From positions 1-23,827 of the forward strand of contig JAJYOH010000021.1 of assembly GCA_021796315.1 (NCBI GenBank): a DNA stretch of 23,827 bases, in the 5' to 3' direction. Under the pieces are notes generated by a model, which saw only the letters and a list, made by a program, of their open reading frames with translations, was not told the origin of the DNA and ran no database searches. The stretch is from Chloroflexota bacterium (lineage in GTDB: Bacteria; Chloroflexota; Anaerolineae; Anaerolineales; Villigracilaceae). The translations under genes and the position numbers were made by a program. Below, in pieces: positions 8,197 to 15,451 of the stretch (positions are counted from its first letter, which is position 1; every line of letters starts with the position of its first letter).

Positions 8197-8505
8197 TTAC
8201 CATTTCATCAAATCAATTTCATCAGCGATGACGGTGTTGCGTCGGCGATAAACTGAAATGACCAGCGCCAGACCGACAGCCACTTCCGCGGCGGCCACCG
8301 CAAAGACAATGATCGCGAACACTTGTCCCGCCATCATTGAAACTTCACCGTAACGCCAGAACGCCACAAGATTGACATTCACCGCATTGAGCATCAACTC
8401 CACGCCGAGCAAAATCGCAATGGCATTCTTGCGCGACAACACACCGAACAATCCAACGCTGAACAAAGCAGCTGAAAGAACGAGATACCATGAAAGGGGA
8501 ATCAT
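8197..8505 (-). CDS. nuoK: NADH-quinone oxidoreductase subunit K
   Basis: A 102-residue, three-helix membrane subunit of complex I of normal length. The signature helix ILLGVELMLNAVNVNLVAF contains the conserved Glu of the central hydrophilic axis, and the third helix AIIVFAVAAAEVAVGLAL contains the second conserved Glu. The start ATG at 8505 has AGGAG six bases upstream. It lies nine bases after nuoJ, in the usual nuoJ-nuoK order, within the membrane-arm operon. Confidence 0.96.
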   Translation of the reverse strand: MIPLSWYLVLSAALFSVGLFGVLSRKNAIAILLGVELMLNAVNVNLVAFWRYGEVSMMAGQVFAIIVFAVAAAEVAVGLALVISVYRRRNTVIADEIDLMKW

Positions 8506-8514
8506 CGCGGTCTC

Positions 8515-9042
8515 CTATTTTTGAGAGTCCCCGGAACGGGGATTGAAGGCGAGATAAACCGCGCCGACCAATGCCGCCAACAAAAGAATAGATGCGACTT
8601 CGAACGGCAAAACAAAACCGGTGGGCGACGTGAGCGCATTGCCCAACTGCCCCACCGCGTCAAACCCGACCGGGAGATCGGCCGCCGTTTTCGAGAAGCC
8701 GCTCCAACTCTGGAGCATTCCGAACAGCCCGCCGAATACCAACACTGCGATGATCGCGCCGAGCCACCATCCGCTGTTCAGACGCTGACCGCTTTCCAGT
8801 TGCTCCTTGCGAGTCAACATGACCGCGAAGATGAACAGGATCGCAATTGCGCCGATGTAAACGACAACTTGTACCACCGCCAAAAATCCGGCGTTCAACA
8901 ATGCGTAAATGATCGCCACTCCAAACAGCGTGGATACCAGCCACAACGCGGAGTGAACCAGATTGCGGCTGGTTACAACCATCAGCGCCGAGCCGAGGGT
9001 GACAACCGCAACAATGAGAAAAATAATTTGAGATGCTGTCAT
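8515..9042 (-). CDS. nuoJ: NADH-quinone oxidoreductase subunit J
   Basis: A 175-residue, five-helix membrane subunit. The family's characteristic helix is present as VVVYIGAIAILFIFAVMLT, including the Tyr and the glycine of the pi-bulge region that changes shape during turnover. I start it at the ATG at 9042 (MTASQIIFL), which has AAGGA five bases upstream. An in-frame extension to 9099 would translate straight through the 9058-9087 palindrome and is rejected. It sits between nuoH and nuoK; a short gap with a palindromic repeat separates it from nuoH. Confidence 0.94.
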   Translation of the reverse strand: MTASQIIFLIVAVVTLGSALMVVTSRNLVHSALWLVSTLFGVAIIYALLNAGFLAVVQVVVYIGAIAILFIFAVMLTRKEQLESGQRLNSGWWLGAIIAVLVFGGLFGMLQSWSGFSKTAADLPVGFDAVGQLGNALTSPTGFVLPFEVASILLLAALVGAVYLAFNPRSGDSQK

Positions 9043-9057
9043 AAGATTCCTTTTTCG

Positions 9058-9087
9058 GAATTTACGTATTACGTAATACGTAAATTC
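9058..9087 (-). repeat. Perfect 30-bp palindrome between nuoH and nuoJ
   Basis: Bases 9058-9087 equal their own reverse complement over all 30 positions, centred between 9072 and 9073. As RNA this would be a 13-bp stem with a 4-base ACGU loop. It is AT-rich and built from repeated TACGTA-type units. It shares the decamer TTACGTATTA with the element at 4427-4475. No U-tract follows. Confidence 0.8.
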
Positions 9088-9095
9088 GACATTCA

Positions 9096-10289
9096 TCAAT
9101 GATGCGCGGCTTCCGCAGCTTTCGGCGCTTCAACTTTTTCACGTTCACTGCGGCTGTACGAGCGCACAATTTCCAGCGCGATCCACGCCACTAAAACGTT
9201 CGACAGGAACATGCTGATTGCGTAGACCCAGACCGAGGTCCCGGCCAGAAGCGCATTCATCAATGCAGTCACCATCAAAAGCGCGAATGAAAGCGGCGTC
9301 AGGAATTTCCAGTTGAAGGCCAGCATGTGGTCGATGCGAATACGCATCATGGTGTATCGAACCCACATGATGACCCAATATCCAACCAGGGCCTTGGCAA
9401 GAAAAATAATAACTGCCAGGAACGGGCTGACTTTTTCCAGGCCGAAGAAACGATATCCGCCAAAGAACAGGATGGCCAGGAAACCGCCGAAAGTCAAAGC
9501 ATGTAAAAGCTCGCCTGCATAAAACATGCCGAACTTCATTCCCGAATATTCGATGTTAAAACCGGACACCAGTTCCGATTCGCCTTCGGAAAGATCGAAC
9601 GGAGCGCGGCCCAACTCTGCGATGGCGGCGACCAGGAAGATCACTGCGCCCAAAGGCGAAAGAATGAAATACGGGATGCTTTGCGCCTGGATGATCCCGT
9701 TCATGCCCATTGTCCCGGCGAAAATGGTCGGGATCAAAAGCATCGCCACCATCGGAATCTCGAATGAAACCATCACGGCCACCTGACGGAACGCGCCGAT
9801 GGTCGCAAATTTATTATTCGACGACCAACCTGCCATGATAATGGAGAGTGTGCCGATTGCGCCTGCGGCAATAATATACAGCAGGCCTACATTCAAATCC
9901 ACGCCGAGGATGACGGGAGCCAGAGGAACGATAGCCCACAAGATCAACACCGACATCATCGAAAGCATCGGCGCGATGTTATAGACTACACGGTCGGCGC
10001 CTTCAGGCGTGGTGTCTTCTTTAATAAGAAGTTTGATAATGTCCGCGAACGGCTGGATCAAACCGAAAGGTCCAACCCGGTTCGGACCAATGCGATCCTG
10101 GAAGCGCGACACCACTTTGCGCTCGAGCCAGACCAGAAAAATATCCATCACCATCAGCAAGGTAATGAGCAGAAGCGTGCCGAGAAAAGCCACTAATATA
10201 CCGGCAGCCACGGCAGGCATTCCCCAACCGGCGAAAATTCCAGTCAACCAGTCCGCGGCGATTTTGAGAGGGTCATTCCAAAAATTCAT
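9096..10289 (-). CDS. nuoH: NADH-quinone oxidoreductase subunit H
   Basis: NuoH anchors the peripheral arm and forms much of the quinone chamber. The 397-residue product shows WLERKV, then DRIGPNRVGPFGLIQPFADI and the acidic loop AELGRAPFDLSEGESELVSG leading to NIEYSGMKFGMFYAGE, all diagnostic. It is longer than most homologues, with an extended N-terminal region and a charged C-terminal tail ending in KAAEAAHH. The start ATG at 10289 has AGGAG six bases upstream. It follows nuoA directly across a gap with a hairpin; the nuoB, C, D and I genes often found between A and H are absent here. Confidence 0.96.
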   Translation of the reverse strand: MNFWNDPLKIAADWLTGIFAGWGMPAVAAGILVAFLGTLLLITLLMVMDIFLVWLERKVVSRFQDRIGPNRVGPFGLIQPFADIIKLLIKEDTTPEGADRVVYNIAPMLSMMSVLILWAIVPLAPVILGVDLNVGLLYIIAAGAIGTLSIIMAGWSSNNKFATIGAFRQVAVMVSFEIPMVAMLLIPTIFAGTMGMNGIIQAQSIPYFILSPLGAVIFLVAAIAELGRAPFDLSEGESELVSGFNIEYSGMKFGMFYAGELLHALTFGGFLAILFFGGYRFFGLEKVSPFLAVIIFLAKALVGYWVIMWVRYTMMRIRIDHMLAFNWKFLTPLSFALLMVTALMNALLAGTSVWVYAISMFLSNVLVAWIALEIVRSYSRSEREKVEAPKAAEAAHH

Positions 10290-10309
10290 GAGTCACTCCT
10301 GTACACACA

Positions 10310-10349
10310 AAGAAAAGGCTGAAAGGAATTGTCCCATCAGCCTTCTCTT
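10310..10349 (-). repeat. 13-bp hairpin between nuoA and nuoH
   Basis: Arms 10310-10322 and 10337-10349 pair at 13 positions on the transcript, 12 Watson-Crick and one G-U, around a 14-base loop. The downstream side reads TTTTCTTTG, a weak U-rich tract, so partial attenuation is possible. The nuoH ribosome binding site follows shortly after. Confidence 0.6.
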
Positions 10350-10365
10350 ATAAATTACGATTGAA

Positions 10366-10719
10366 TTACGCCCACTCCAGCATTCCCTTGCGCCAGGTAT
10401 AGATCAGCCCGGCAATCAGGATCGCAACAAACACAATGCCTTCGATAACGGCAAACAATCCCAATTGGCCAAGCCGTACAGCCCACGGAAAAAGGAAAAC
10501 TGTTTCAACATCGAAGACCAGGAACACCAATGCAAAAATATAATACTGTGCCTTGAACTGCACCCAGCTATCGCCTACAGTCTCGATACCGCATTCATAA
10601 GTTGCCAGCTTAATGGGATTCGACTTCTTTGGTCCCAAAATCCAGGCAACACCGATCGCGCCTACAGGGATGATCAGCCCAACAATAAAAAACAAACCAA
10701 CGTAAAGCCATTCGTTCAT
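10366..10719 (-). CDS. nuoA: NADH-quinone oxidoreductase subunit A
   Basis: A 117-residue, three-helix membrane subunit. The diagnostic loop PIKLATYECGIETVGDSWVQF is followed by YYIFALVFLVFDVETVFLFPW, including the conserved Cys and acidic residues near the quinone site. I start it at the ATG at 10719 (MNEWLYVG), which has GGAG eight bases upstream. A longer in-frame form from 10803 would have a Cys-rich, non-family N-terminus and would cover the likely promoter. It is the first gene of the nuo membrane-arm operon. Confidence 0.95.
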   Translation of the reverse strand: MNEWLYVGLFFIVGLIIPVGAIGVAWILGPKKSNPIKLATYECGIETVGDSWVQFKAQYYIFALVFLVFDVETVFLFPWAVRLGQLGLFAVIEGIVFVAILIAGLIYTWRKGMLEWA

Positions 10720-10759
10720 TATCAGTACTCCGTTGCGGGTTTTTCTACAAAACGAGTGC

Positions 10760-10768
10760 ATTGTACCA
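10760..10768 (-). promoter_or_regulatory. Likely extended -10 promoter for the nuo operon
   Basis: On the minus strand TGGTACAAT (10768-10760) matches an extended -10 element, about 40 bases upstream of the nuoA ATG. No good -35 lies at standard spacing. A perfect TTGACA at 10803-10798 is present but 32 bases from this -10, too far to pair with it. The region between the unknown gene at 10822 and nuoA is the natural place for the operon promoter. Confidence 0.45.
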
Positions 10769-10821
10769 TAGAGAACAAAACAGCCGCCACGAAAGCATGT
10801 CAATATTTTAGGTGATTTTCG

Positions 10822-11676
10822 TCATGTATTCTTTTTGTGAAATAGGTGTTCAACTAGCCACTTCAAAATATCGGTTACAAATGGAAAGCCAAGGATCGCC
10901 CCGATAACAGATCCGACACCGCCAGCCGCGCGTGCCGCATTTCCATTCAGGCCAAGAAAACTTGTCGCCTCGATCTGGACCGATTGGGCGGATACCGTTT
11001 TTTGGCTTTCCACCCCGCTGACTTTATCAATGAAGCGCAGATAGAACCAGGCCGTGCCGCGGAACGTTCCCGCTGTAGTCGGGAGAACACTCCAATAAAA
11101 CGTGGCTGATTGTCCGGGCAGGAGCGGTTCGCTGATTGTTTCGCTTGGGCGGATCTGCAGCCCGGCCATATCCAACCGCGCTTCAGCAATCACATTATGT
11201 GTATCATATAAATTTGGGATTTGAACAATTTTTCCGGTGACGGTATTCCCCTGCGCCTCGGCTGTCGGCGTGACGTTGCCAAGCGTATCGATTTCAAGCG
11301 TCAGGCGAATCACATCCGAATCGCCCACGCGAATCTTTGACGGATACTCCAGCGTCAGGCGGCGCGATTCCAAAATGGCCGGAGGCGGCGCAATGACCAG
11401 CGACTCGGATGGCCGCTGCGCCGTTGGGGTTTGCCGAATAACAAGCGAGGAGAAAGTCGGGGCCGGCGCGGGTTGTGTCGCTTCGATCACCGGCAAAATA
11501 GTCGGGTAAGGCGCGGGCGCGCCCACGCTTGCTCCGCACGCAAGACTGACGCCAAACAAAACCAGTCCAGCGAGGAAGAGATAAAAGTTTCTAACGAGGC
11601 GAGGCCGGTTGTTCAGGAGTCCGGCCCAAGGCGCCGAATGAAGCGATGAAAATTTGGGAGAGTTATCGTTTTGCAT
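10822..11676 (-). CDS. Unrecognised membrane-anchored extracytoplasmic protein
   Basis: I do not recognise a family. The 284-residue product has a basic N-terminus, one hydrophobic helix (about 31-47) ending SLAC at Cys47, and a Pro/Ala/Thr-rich linker (about 50-75). A beta-rich domain of about 150 residues follows, and a second hydrophobic stretch (about 252-280) precedes a basic tail HKKNT. SLAC is only a loose lipobox, so lipoprotein anchoring is uncertain; the first helix may simply stay in the membrane. Most of the protein would lie outside the cytoplasm. The ATG at 11676 is seven bases after the methyltransferase stop, with GGTGAT upstream, so it looks like the last gene of the importer and demethylation operon. 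Confidence 0.75.
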   Translation of the reverse strand: MQNDNSPKFSSLHSAPWAGLLNNRPRLVRNFYLFLAGLVLFGVSLACGASVGAPAPYPTILPVIEATQPAPAPTFSSLVIRQTPTAQRPSESLVIAPPPAILESRRLTLEYPSKIRVGDSDVIRLTLEIDTLGNVTPTAEAQGNTVTGKIVQIPNLYDTHNVIAEARLDMAGLQIRPSETISEPLLPGQSATFYWSVLPTTAGTFRGTAWFYLRFIDKVSGVESQKTVSAQSVQIEATSFLGLNGNAARAAGGVGSVIGAILGFPFVTDILKWLVEHLFHKKNT

Positions 11677-11683
11677 TTGGTCA

Positions 11684-13132
11684 TCACCATCCTTCGGGCA
11701 TCTCCAATTTTCCAGAAACTAAATCTTTGAACTCAGCCCGAATACGAGCGTCCACTTCGGAAGAAAAAACCGCCAGGCTGTCGCGCTCAAAAATTTCACG
11801 CACCTTCAGCGCGGCGCGCGCATGTGTATCCAGCGCGCCTTTCTTTTCCCATTGAGTCCGCGTATCGCGGTCTGAAAGTTTTGGAAGCAGTGCGGATGTT
11901 TTCATGCGTTTCATAGTGTGAGGCTCGACAATGAACGAACCACCCGGCCCGACCTTTGCGATCACATCCAGGGCCAGTTCATCTTCACTGAAGTCGATAC
12001 CATGCTTGAGGCGCTTGAGCATAAGCGCAATTTCATCATCGATCACGGTCTTGGCAAAGTCAAACACTTTCAACGCTTCGAGTAGACCGCCCATATTCAA
12101 CATATCCATGCCAGCCAGCACGCCAGCCGTGGTGGACATACCAGTTTCGTAACCAGACTGCGCATCATTGATCTTGGAGTTCGTCAGCCCAATGTAACCG
12201 CCGGATGGCACATTATAGAAGTGCGCCATTTGCGCGTGAGCCATGTGCAACATGCCGCACTCGATACCGCCCGACGCATATGCACCGCTGCGCATATCGG
12301 CAACCGTAGGCAGCGTGGCATAGATCAAGGGCGTGCCCTCGCGCACCATTTGCATCAACACTGCCGCTGCTAAAAATTCAGCGTTGCCTTGCGCCAGTGT
12401 ACCAGCCATGGACATCGGCGAAGTGAGTCCGGCATTCGGCACGATCGTTGGATAAACCGGCAATCCTTGTTCCGCAAAAAACATCAATGCTTCGGTCGAT
12501 AAATGATCCATGGTCAGCGGCGAGACCACCGGGCAATAATGATGCGTGATGAAAGGATGTTCGCGATAGGCTTCGTCACTGCCAGCGATCAGACTACCCA
12601 ACTTTAAAATTTTCCTGGCATCCGGCAAATCCTTGCTGGTGATGCGGACCGGTTTCAAACAATATTTCAAGGCCGGATAAATGCGCGCCAAGGTAAATTG
12701 TTCAGGCGGCGCATCATCAGCCAGAACGGAGACCGAAAAAATATCGTAACCAGGCAGCTCGTTGATCAGATGCGCGATGCGGGCGATATCGTCAGAACGT
12801 GAGCGTCTTTCCTGACCCGTGACCGGGTCCAGCAAATTTGGGGCTGAACTCCCGGTGACGATGACCGGGCCATCCTGCGGAATCGTTTTGTCAAATTTTG
12901 GGTCGCGCCCGTGAAAGGTAAAAGTCGGCGGCATCATTCGGCGATATTTTTCGACCACTGCCGGAGGAAATTTTACGATCTGTTTTTCCGAATCCACAAT
13001 GCAGCCATGCTGGGCAAAAACGGCGCGAGCTTTTTCATAACGCACCAGCAAGCCGACGTTCTCAAGAATCTCGAGCGAGGCATCATGAATGCGCTGAGTC
13101 TGTTGATCCGAAAGAAGAGTAGCAAAAGCCAT
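11684..13132 (-). CDS. MttB-family methylamine/betaine:corrinoid methyltransferase, non-pyrrolysine type
   Basis: The 482-residue protein is of normal MttB-superfamily length and aligns along the whole family, with features such as LEILENVGL near the N-terminus and a TIM-barrel core. In archaeal trimethylamine methyltransferases the pyrrolysine sits just before a T-[DN]-S-K motif. Here the matching stretch is GGYIGLTNSK, with Leu316 encoded by CTG, so no amber codon is involved. Pyrrolysine-free members such as MtgB move a methyl group from glycine betaine to a corrinoid protein. No corrinoid protein or activating enzyme is in the window, so the acceptor must be encoded elsewhere. It starts two bases after the PfkB-like gene, with GAGGAA eight bases upstream of its ATG. 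The exact substrate is inferred from neighbours. Confidence 0.85.
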   Translation of the reverse strand: MAFATLLSDQQTQRIHDASLEILENVGLLVRYEKARAVFAQHGCIVDSEKQIVKFPPAVVEKYRRMMPPTFTFHGRDPKFDKTIPQDGPVIVTGSSAPNLLDPVTGQERRSRSDDIARIAHLINELPGYDIFSVSVLADDAPPEQFTLARIYPALKYCLKPVRITSKDLPDARKILKLGSLIAGSDEAYREHPFITHHYCPVVSPLTMDHLSTEALMFFAEQGLPVYPTIVPNAGLTSPMSMAGTLAQGNAEFLAAAVLMQMVREGTPLIYATLPTVADMRSGAYASGGIECGMLHMAHAQMAHFYNVPSGGYIGLTNSKINDAQSGYETGMSTTAGVLAGMDMLNMGGLLEALKVFDFAKTVIDDEIALMLKRLKHGIDFSEDELALDVIAKVGPGGSFIVEPHTMKRMKTSALLPKLSDRDTRTQWEKKGALDTHARAALKVREIFERDSLAVFSSEVDARIRAEFKDLVSGKLEMPEGW

Positions 13133-13134
13133 GA

Positions 13135-14100
13135 TTACATTTCCTCGTTTGATTTTATGGTAATTCCGGAAAAGGCCGGATACTCAACTTGAAGTTTTGC
13201 AGCGACCGCCGATATCTCATCCACATCGAACATTTGAAGTCCGGCCCTGGTGACCTTGAGCGATGCGGCGGCAGTTGCAAACCGCACACAAGCTTCGAGC
13301 TTCCAGTCATGCAAATATCCATAAACAAAACCGGCTGAAAAAGTTGCGCCCGCTCCGCATCCATCCACGGCCTCGACAATTGGCGCATGTACCCGTATTG
13401 CCTGATTCCCCTGCACGGCAAGGCAACCCTCTTCAGCCATGGTAATCAATGCAGTTTGGACGCCAACCCGCAACAATTTTACTGCCACGTCCAACGGCGA
13501 TTCTTCGCCAAGTTGCGCCGCATCCGTCACCGCCTGACAAATTACGGCCCGCCCCGCATAATTTTTTAATTTATCCAGATCTGTGTGACCATGTTCAAGA
13601 TTGAGAAACACTTCCACGCCAGATCGACGCGCAGCATGCATGGCACGCAGAATATGATCGCCATCGTACCAGTCTACATATAAAACACGCGCGTTTTCAA
13701 GTAGGGAAAGGTCGGCGGTATCGAGAGTATCTAATATTTCCGGTGTGCGTTGCCAAAAATACGTGCGCGCGCCGGTCCTGTCCGAAATGTCGACTTCGTG
13801 CGGCGTTTTGAATTCTTTCGTAAAGCGCACATCCGCCTGCACGCCCCATTCATCCAACTGGCGGGCAAGATCATGTCCGCGCGGGTCGTCGCCAACGGAT
13901 GTGCCGATCATGCCCGTTGGCACATTCCACTGGCGCAGCAGACAGGCGACAATCGCGGCGTCATCGAACACAAACTCATTGACTTCTTTCACGATTGCGC
14001 CGGTATTATGCTCTGGAAGTTGTTCCACCACCATGATCGTGACGGGCGTCAACATTCCAAAGCCAATGTAAACGGGATGGGCCTTTGAAATCGGTGTCAA
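13135..14100 (-). CDS. PfkB/ribokinase-fold protein lacking the catalytic Asp (possible pseudokinase)
   Basis: The 321-residue sequence follows the PfkB fold: a beta strand VYIGFG, a middle motif SVGDDPRGHDLARQLDEWGV, and the C-terminal anion-hole motif. That motif normally reads D-x-x-G-A-G-D but here is DGCGAGATF, so the catalytic base is Ala252 (codon 13347-13345). The usual GG motif near the N-terminus is also absent (VFDDAAIVACLL). Sugar-kinase activity is therefore doubtful; a binding, structural or altered catalytic role is possible. The start is a TTG at 14100: it is the only ordinary start between the in-frame stop of the Rieske gene and the first beta strand, with a weak GGGA upstream. 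It lies in the middle of the demethylation operon and is probably coupled to the methyltransferase. Confidence 0.8.
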   Translation of the reverse strand: MTPISKAHPVYIGFGMLTPVTIMVVEQLPEHNTGAIVKEVNEFVFDDAAIVACLLRQWNVPTGMIGTSVGDDPRGHDLARQLDEWGVQADVRFTKEFKTPHEVDISDRTGARTYFWQRTPEILDTLDTADLSLLENARVLYVDWYDGDHILRAMHAARRSGVEVFLNLEHGHTDLDKLKNYAGRAVICQAVTDAAQLGEESPLDVAVKLLRVGVQTALITMAEEGCLAVQGNQAIRVHAPIVEAVDGCGAGATFSAGFVYGYLHDWKLEACVRFATAAASLKVTRAGLQMFDVDEISAVAAKLQVEYPAFSGITIKSNEEM

Positions 14101-14130
14101 ATCAGCAATCCCAAAAAAATCATCAACTCG

Positions 14131-15390
14131 TTATCGAAGTACCGGAGCCATCTGCTGCTCATACCAGCGCAGAAAACTCTCAAGGTTATATTCCTTGAAC
14201 GTCGAAAGCGGACCCGGTGTATAAGCATGTGAATTGACTCCGCGCTGCTGGTTGACACATATTTCCCAATCCTGCTCGGCGGTCATCAACCAGAAAGGCA
14301 GAAGTTTCTCAAGATCATAATCCCTGCCTTCTTCGGCTTTTTCATCCACCAGCCAGGTCATGCGGACAGCAGTGTGATACAGCCCATTGGGAGTCAGTCT
14401 CACAGAGACGCCATGGTCGCAGCTGGAATGCTGCCAGAAATTGGGCAGCATCCGCACACGGACAGTGCCTACATCGGGGTCCGTATAATCACCCATCAGC
14501 GGAGCAACCTGTTGACCGTCCAGGCTTTCGCAGACAAAGCCGTCCACGAGCGGAGTGCGATTGGCTGAATACCAGATATTATGTTCCGGGTCGGGAAATT
14601 CAGTGAGTCCAGCTTCCGTACGAGTGACCGCCAATCCCTGAGAAGCCCATTTCGCTTCACTGCGAGCCGTAACCATCTCAAGCTGTTCTGCAATGCGATC
14701 GATCGTATCGTCAGCGTTGTAATGATCAAAGTTGGCCTTGATATATTGCGGATGATTGACATTGCAGTGATAACACTCGCGATTGTTTTCCCAGACCAGT
14801 TTCCAGTTGGCATGAATATCGAAATCCATGATCTTGGCGACTTTTGCGCGCGTCAAACCCTGGGGACGAACGACCGGAGCAATGGTTTCATACGCAGCCT
14901 CAAAGTCCATCGGCTCTTTGGCAAGGCTGATAAAGATCATCCCTTCCACTTCGCGCGCATGTGCCTGGTGCAATCCCAATTCGGATTTATCAAGCCCTTC
15001 CTGCATTCCGCGCCAGAGAAGCAAACGTCCATCACGGTCATAAGTCCACTGATGGTACGGACAGATAAAGCGCTTGACGTGCCCCTCCGCCGCTTCGCAG
15101 ATAACCGAACCGCGGTGGCGGCAGACATTGTAAATGGCCCGCACCCCGCCATCATCCTGACGGACGATAATGACCGAGTCGCCATCCACTTCGTACAAAA
15201 AATAATCACCCGCTTTCGATATCTGACAGGAATGACCGGCAAACAACCAGCCGCTGCGCCAGATGACATCCATCTCCGCGCGATAAAGAGATTCATCCTG
15301 ATAATAAGGCCGTTGCAAACCATGTCCAGGCTGGCGTGGCGGGATCATTTTCTTGAGAGCGGAAAAATCTGTAGAATTGAGAGTTGACAT
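14131..15390 (-). CDS. gbcA: Rieske non-heme iron oxygenase, glycine betaine monooxygenase-like
   Basis: The Rieske [2Fe-2S] ligands are Cys90 and His92 (CRHRG) and Cys110 and His113 (CPYHQW). The mononuclear iron site is His208 and His213 in ENNRECYHCNVNHP, with Asp374 in AEQDWEICVNQQRG as the likely third ligand. The ENNRECYHC form is typical of GbcA and close relatives, which use O2 and reductant to demethylate a quaternary amine, giving formaldehyde and, for betaine, dimethylglycine. The 419-residue length is normal. The usual reductase partner (GbcB) is not in the window. AAGGA lies about nine bases upstream of the ATG. The adjacent dimethylglycine dehydrogenase-like gene supports this substrate class, though stachydrine or carnitine relatives cannot be excluded. 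Confidence 0.85.
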   Translation of the reverse strand: MSTLNSTDFSALKKMIPPRQPGHGLQRPYYQDESLYRAEMDVIWRSGWLFAGHSCQISKAGDYFLYEVDGDSVIIVRQDDGGVRAIYNVCRHRGSVICEAAEGHVKRFICPYHQWTYDRDGRLLLWRGMQEGLDKSELGLHQAHAREVEGMIFISLAKEPMDFEAAYETIAPVVRPQGLTRAKVAKIMDFDIHANWKLVWENNRECYHCNVNHPQYIKANFDHYNADDTIDRIAEQLEMVTARSEAKWASQGLAVTRTEAGLTEFPDPEHNIWYSANRTPLVDGFVCESLDGQQVAPLMGDYTDPDVGTVRVRMLPNFWQHSSCDHGVSVRLTPNGLYHTAVRMTWLVDEKAEEGRDYDLEKLLPFWLMTAEQDWEICVNQQRGVNSHAYTPGPLSTFKEYNLESFLRWYEQQMAPVLR

Positions 15391-15451
15391 TCACTTACTT
15401 CCTTTCGAGCACTTATAAATTATTTTTAAAAACTTGCACACATAAAAAAAA

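Noticed and set aside
9043..9099. N-terminal extension of NuoJ
   Set aside because: The extra residues are translated from the 30-bp palindrome; the ATG at 9042 has a proper ribosome binding site and matches the family start.
10798..10803. Perfect TTGACA as the -35 of the nuo operon promoter
   Set aside because: At 17 bases downstream the -10 position reads TTTTGT, a poor match, and the good extended -10 lies 32 bases away.
11684..13132. Pyrrolysine-encoding MttB with in-frame amber codon
   Set aside because: The frame is open without a TAG for 482 codons, and the aligned position is a CTG leucine codon.
14581..15387. Plus-strand open frame of 268 codons
   Set aside because: It is antisense to the Rieske oxygenase gene with all cluster ligands intact on the other strand, and has no family features.
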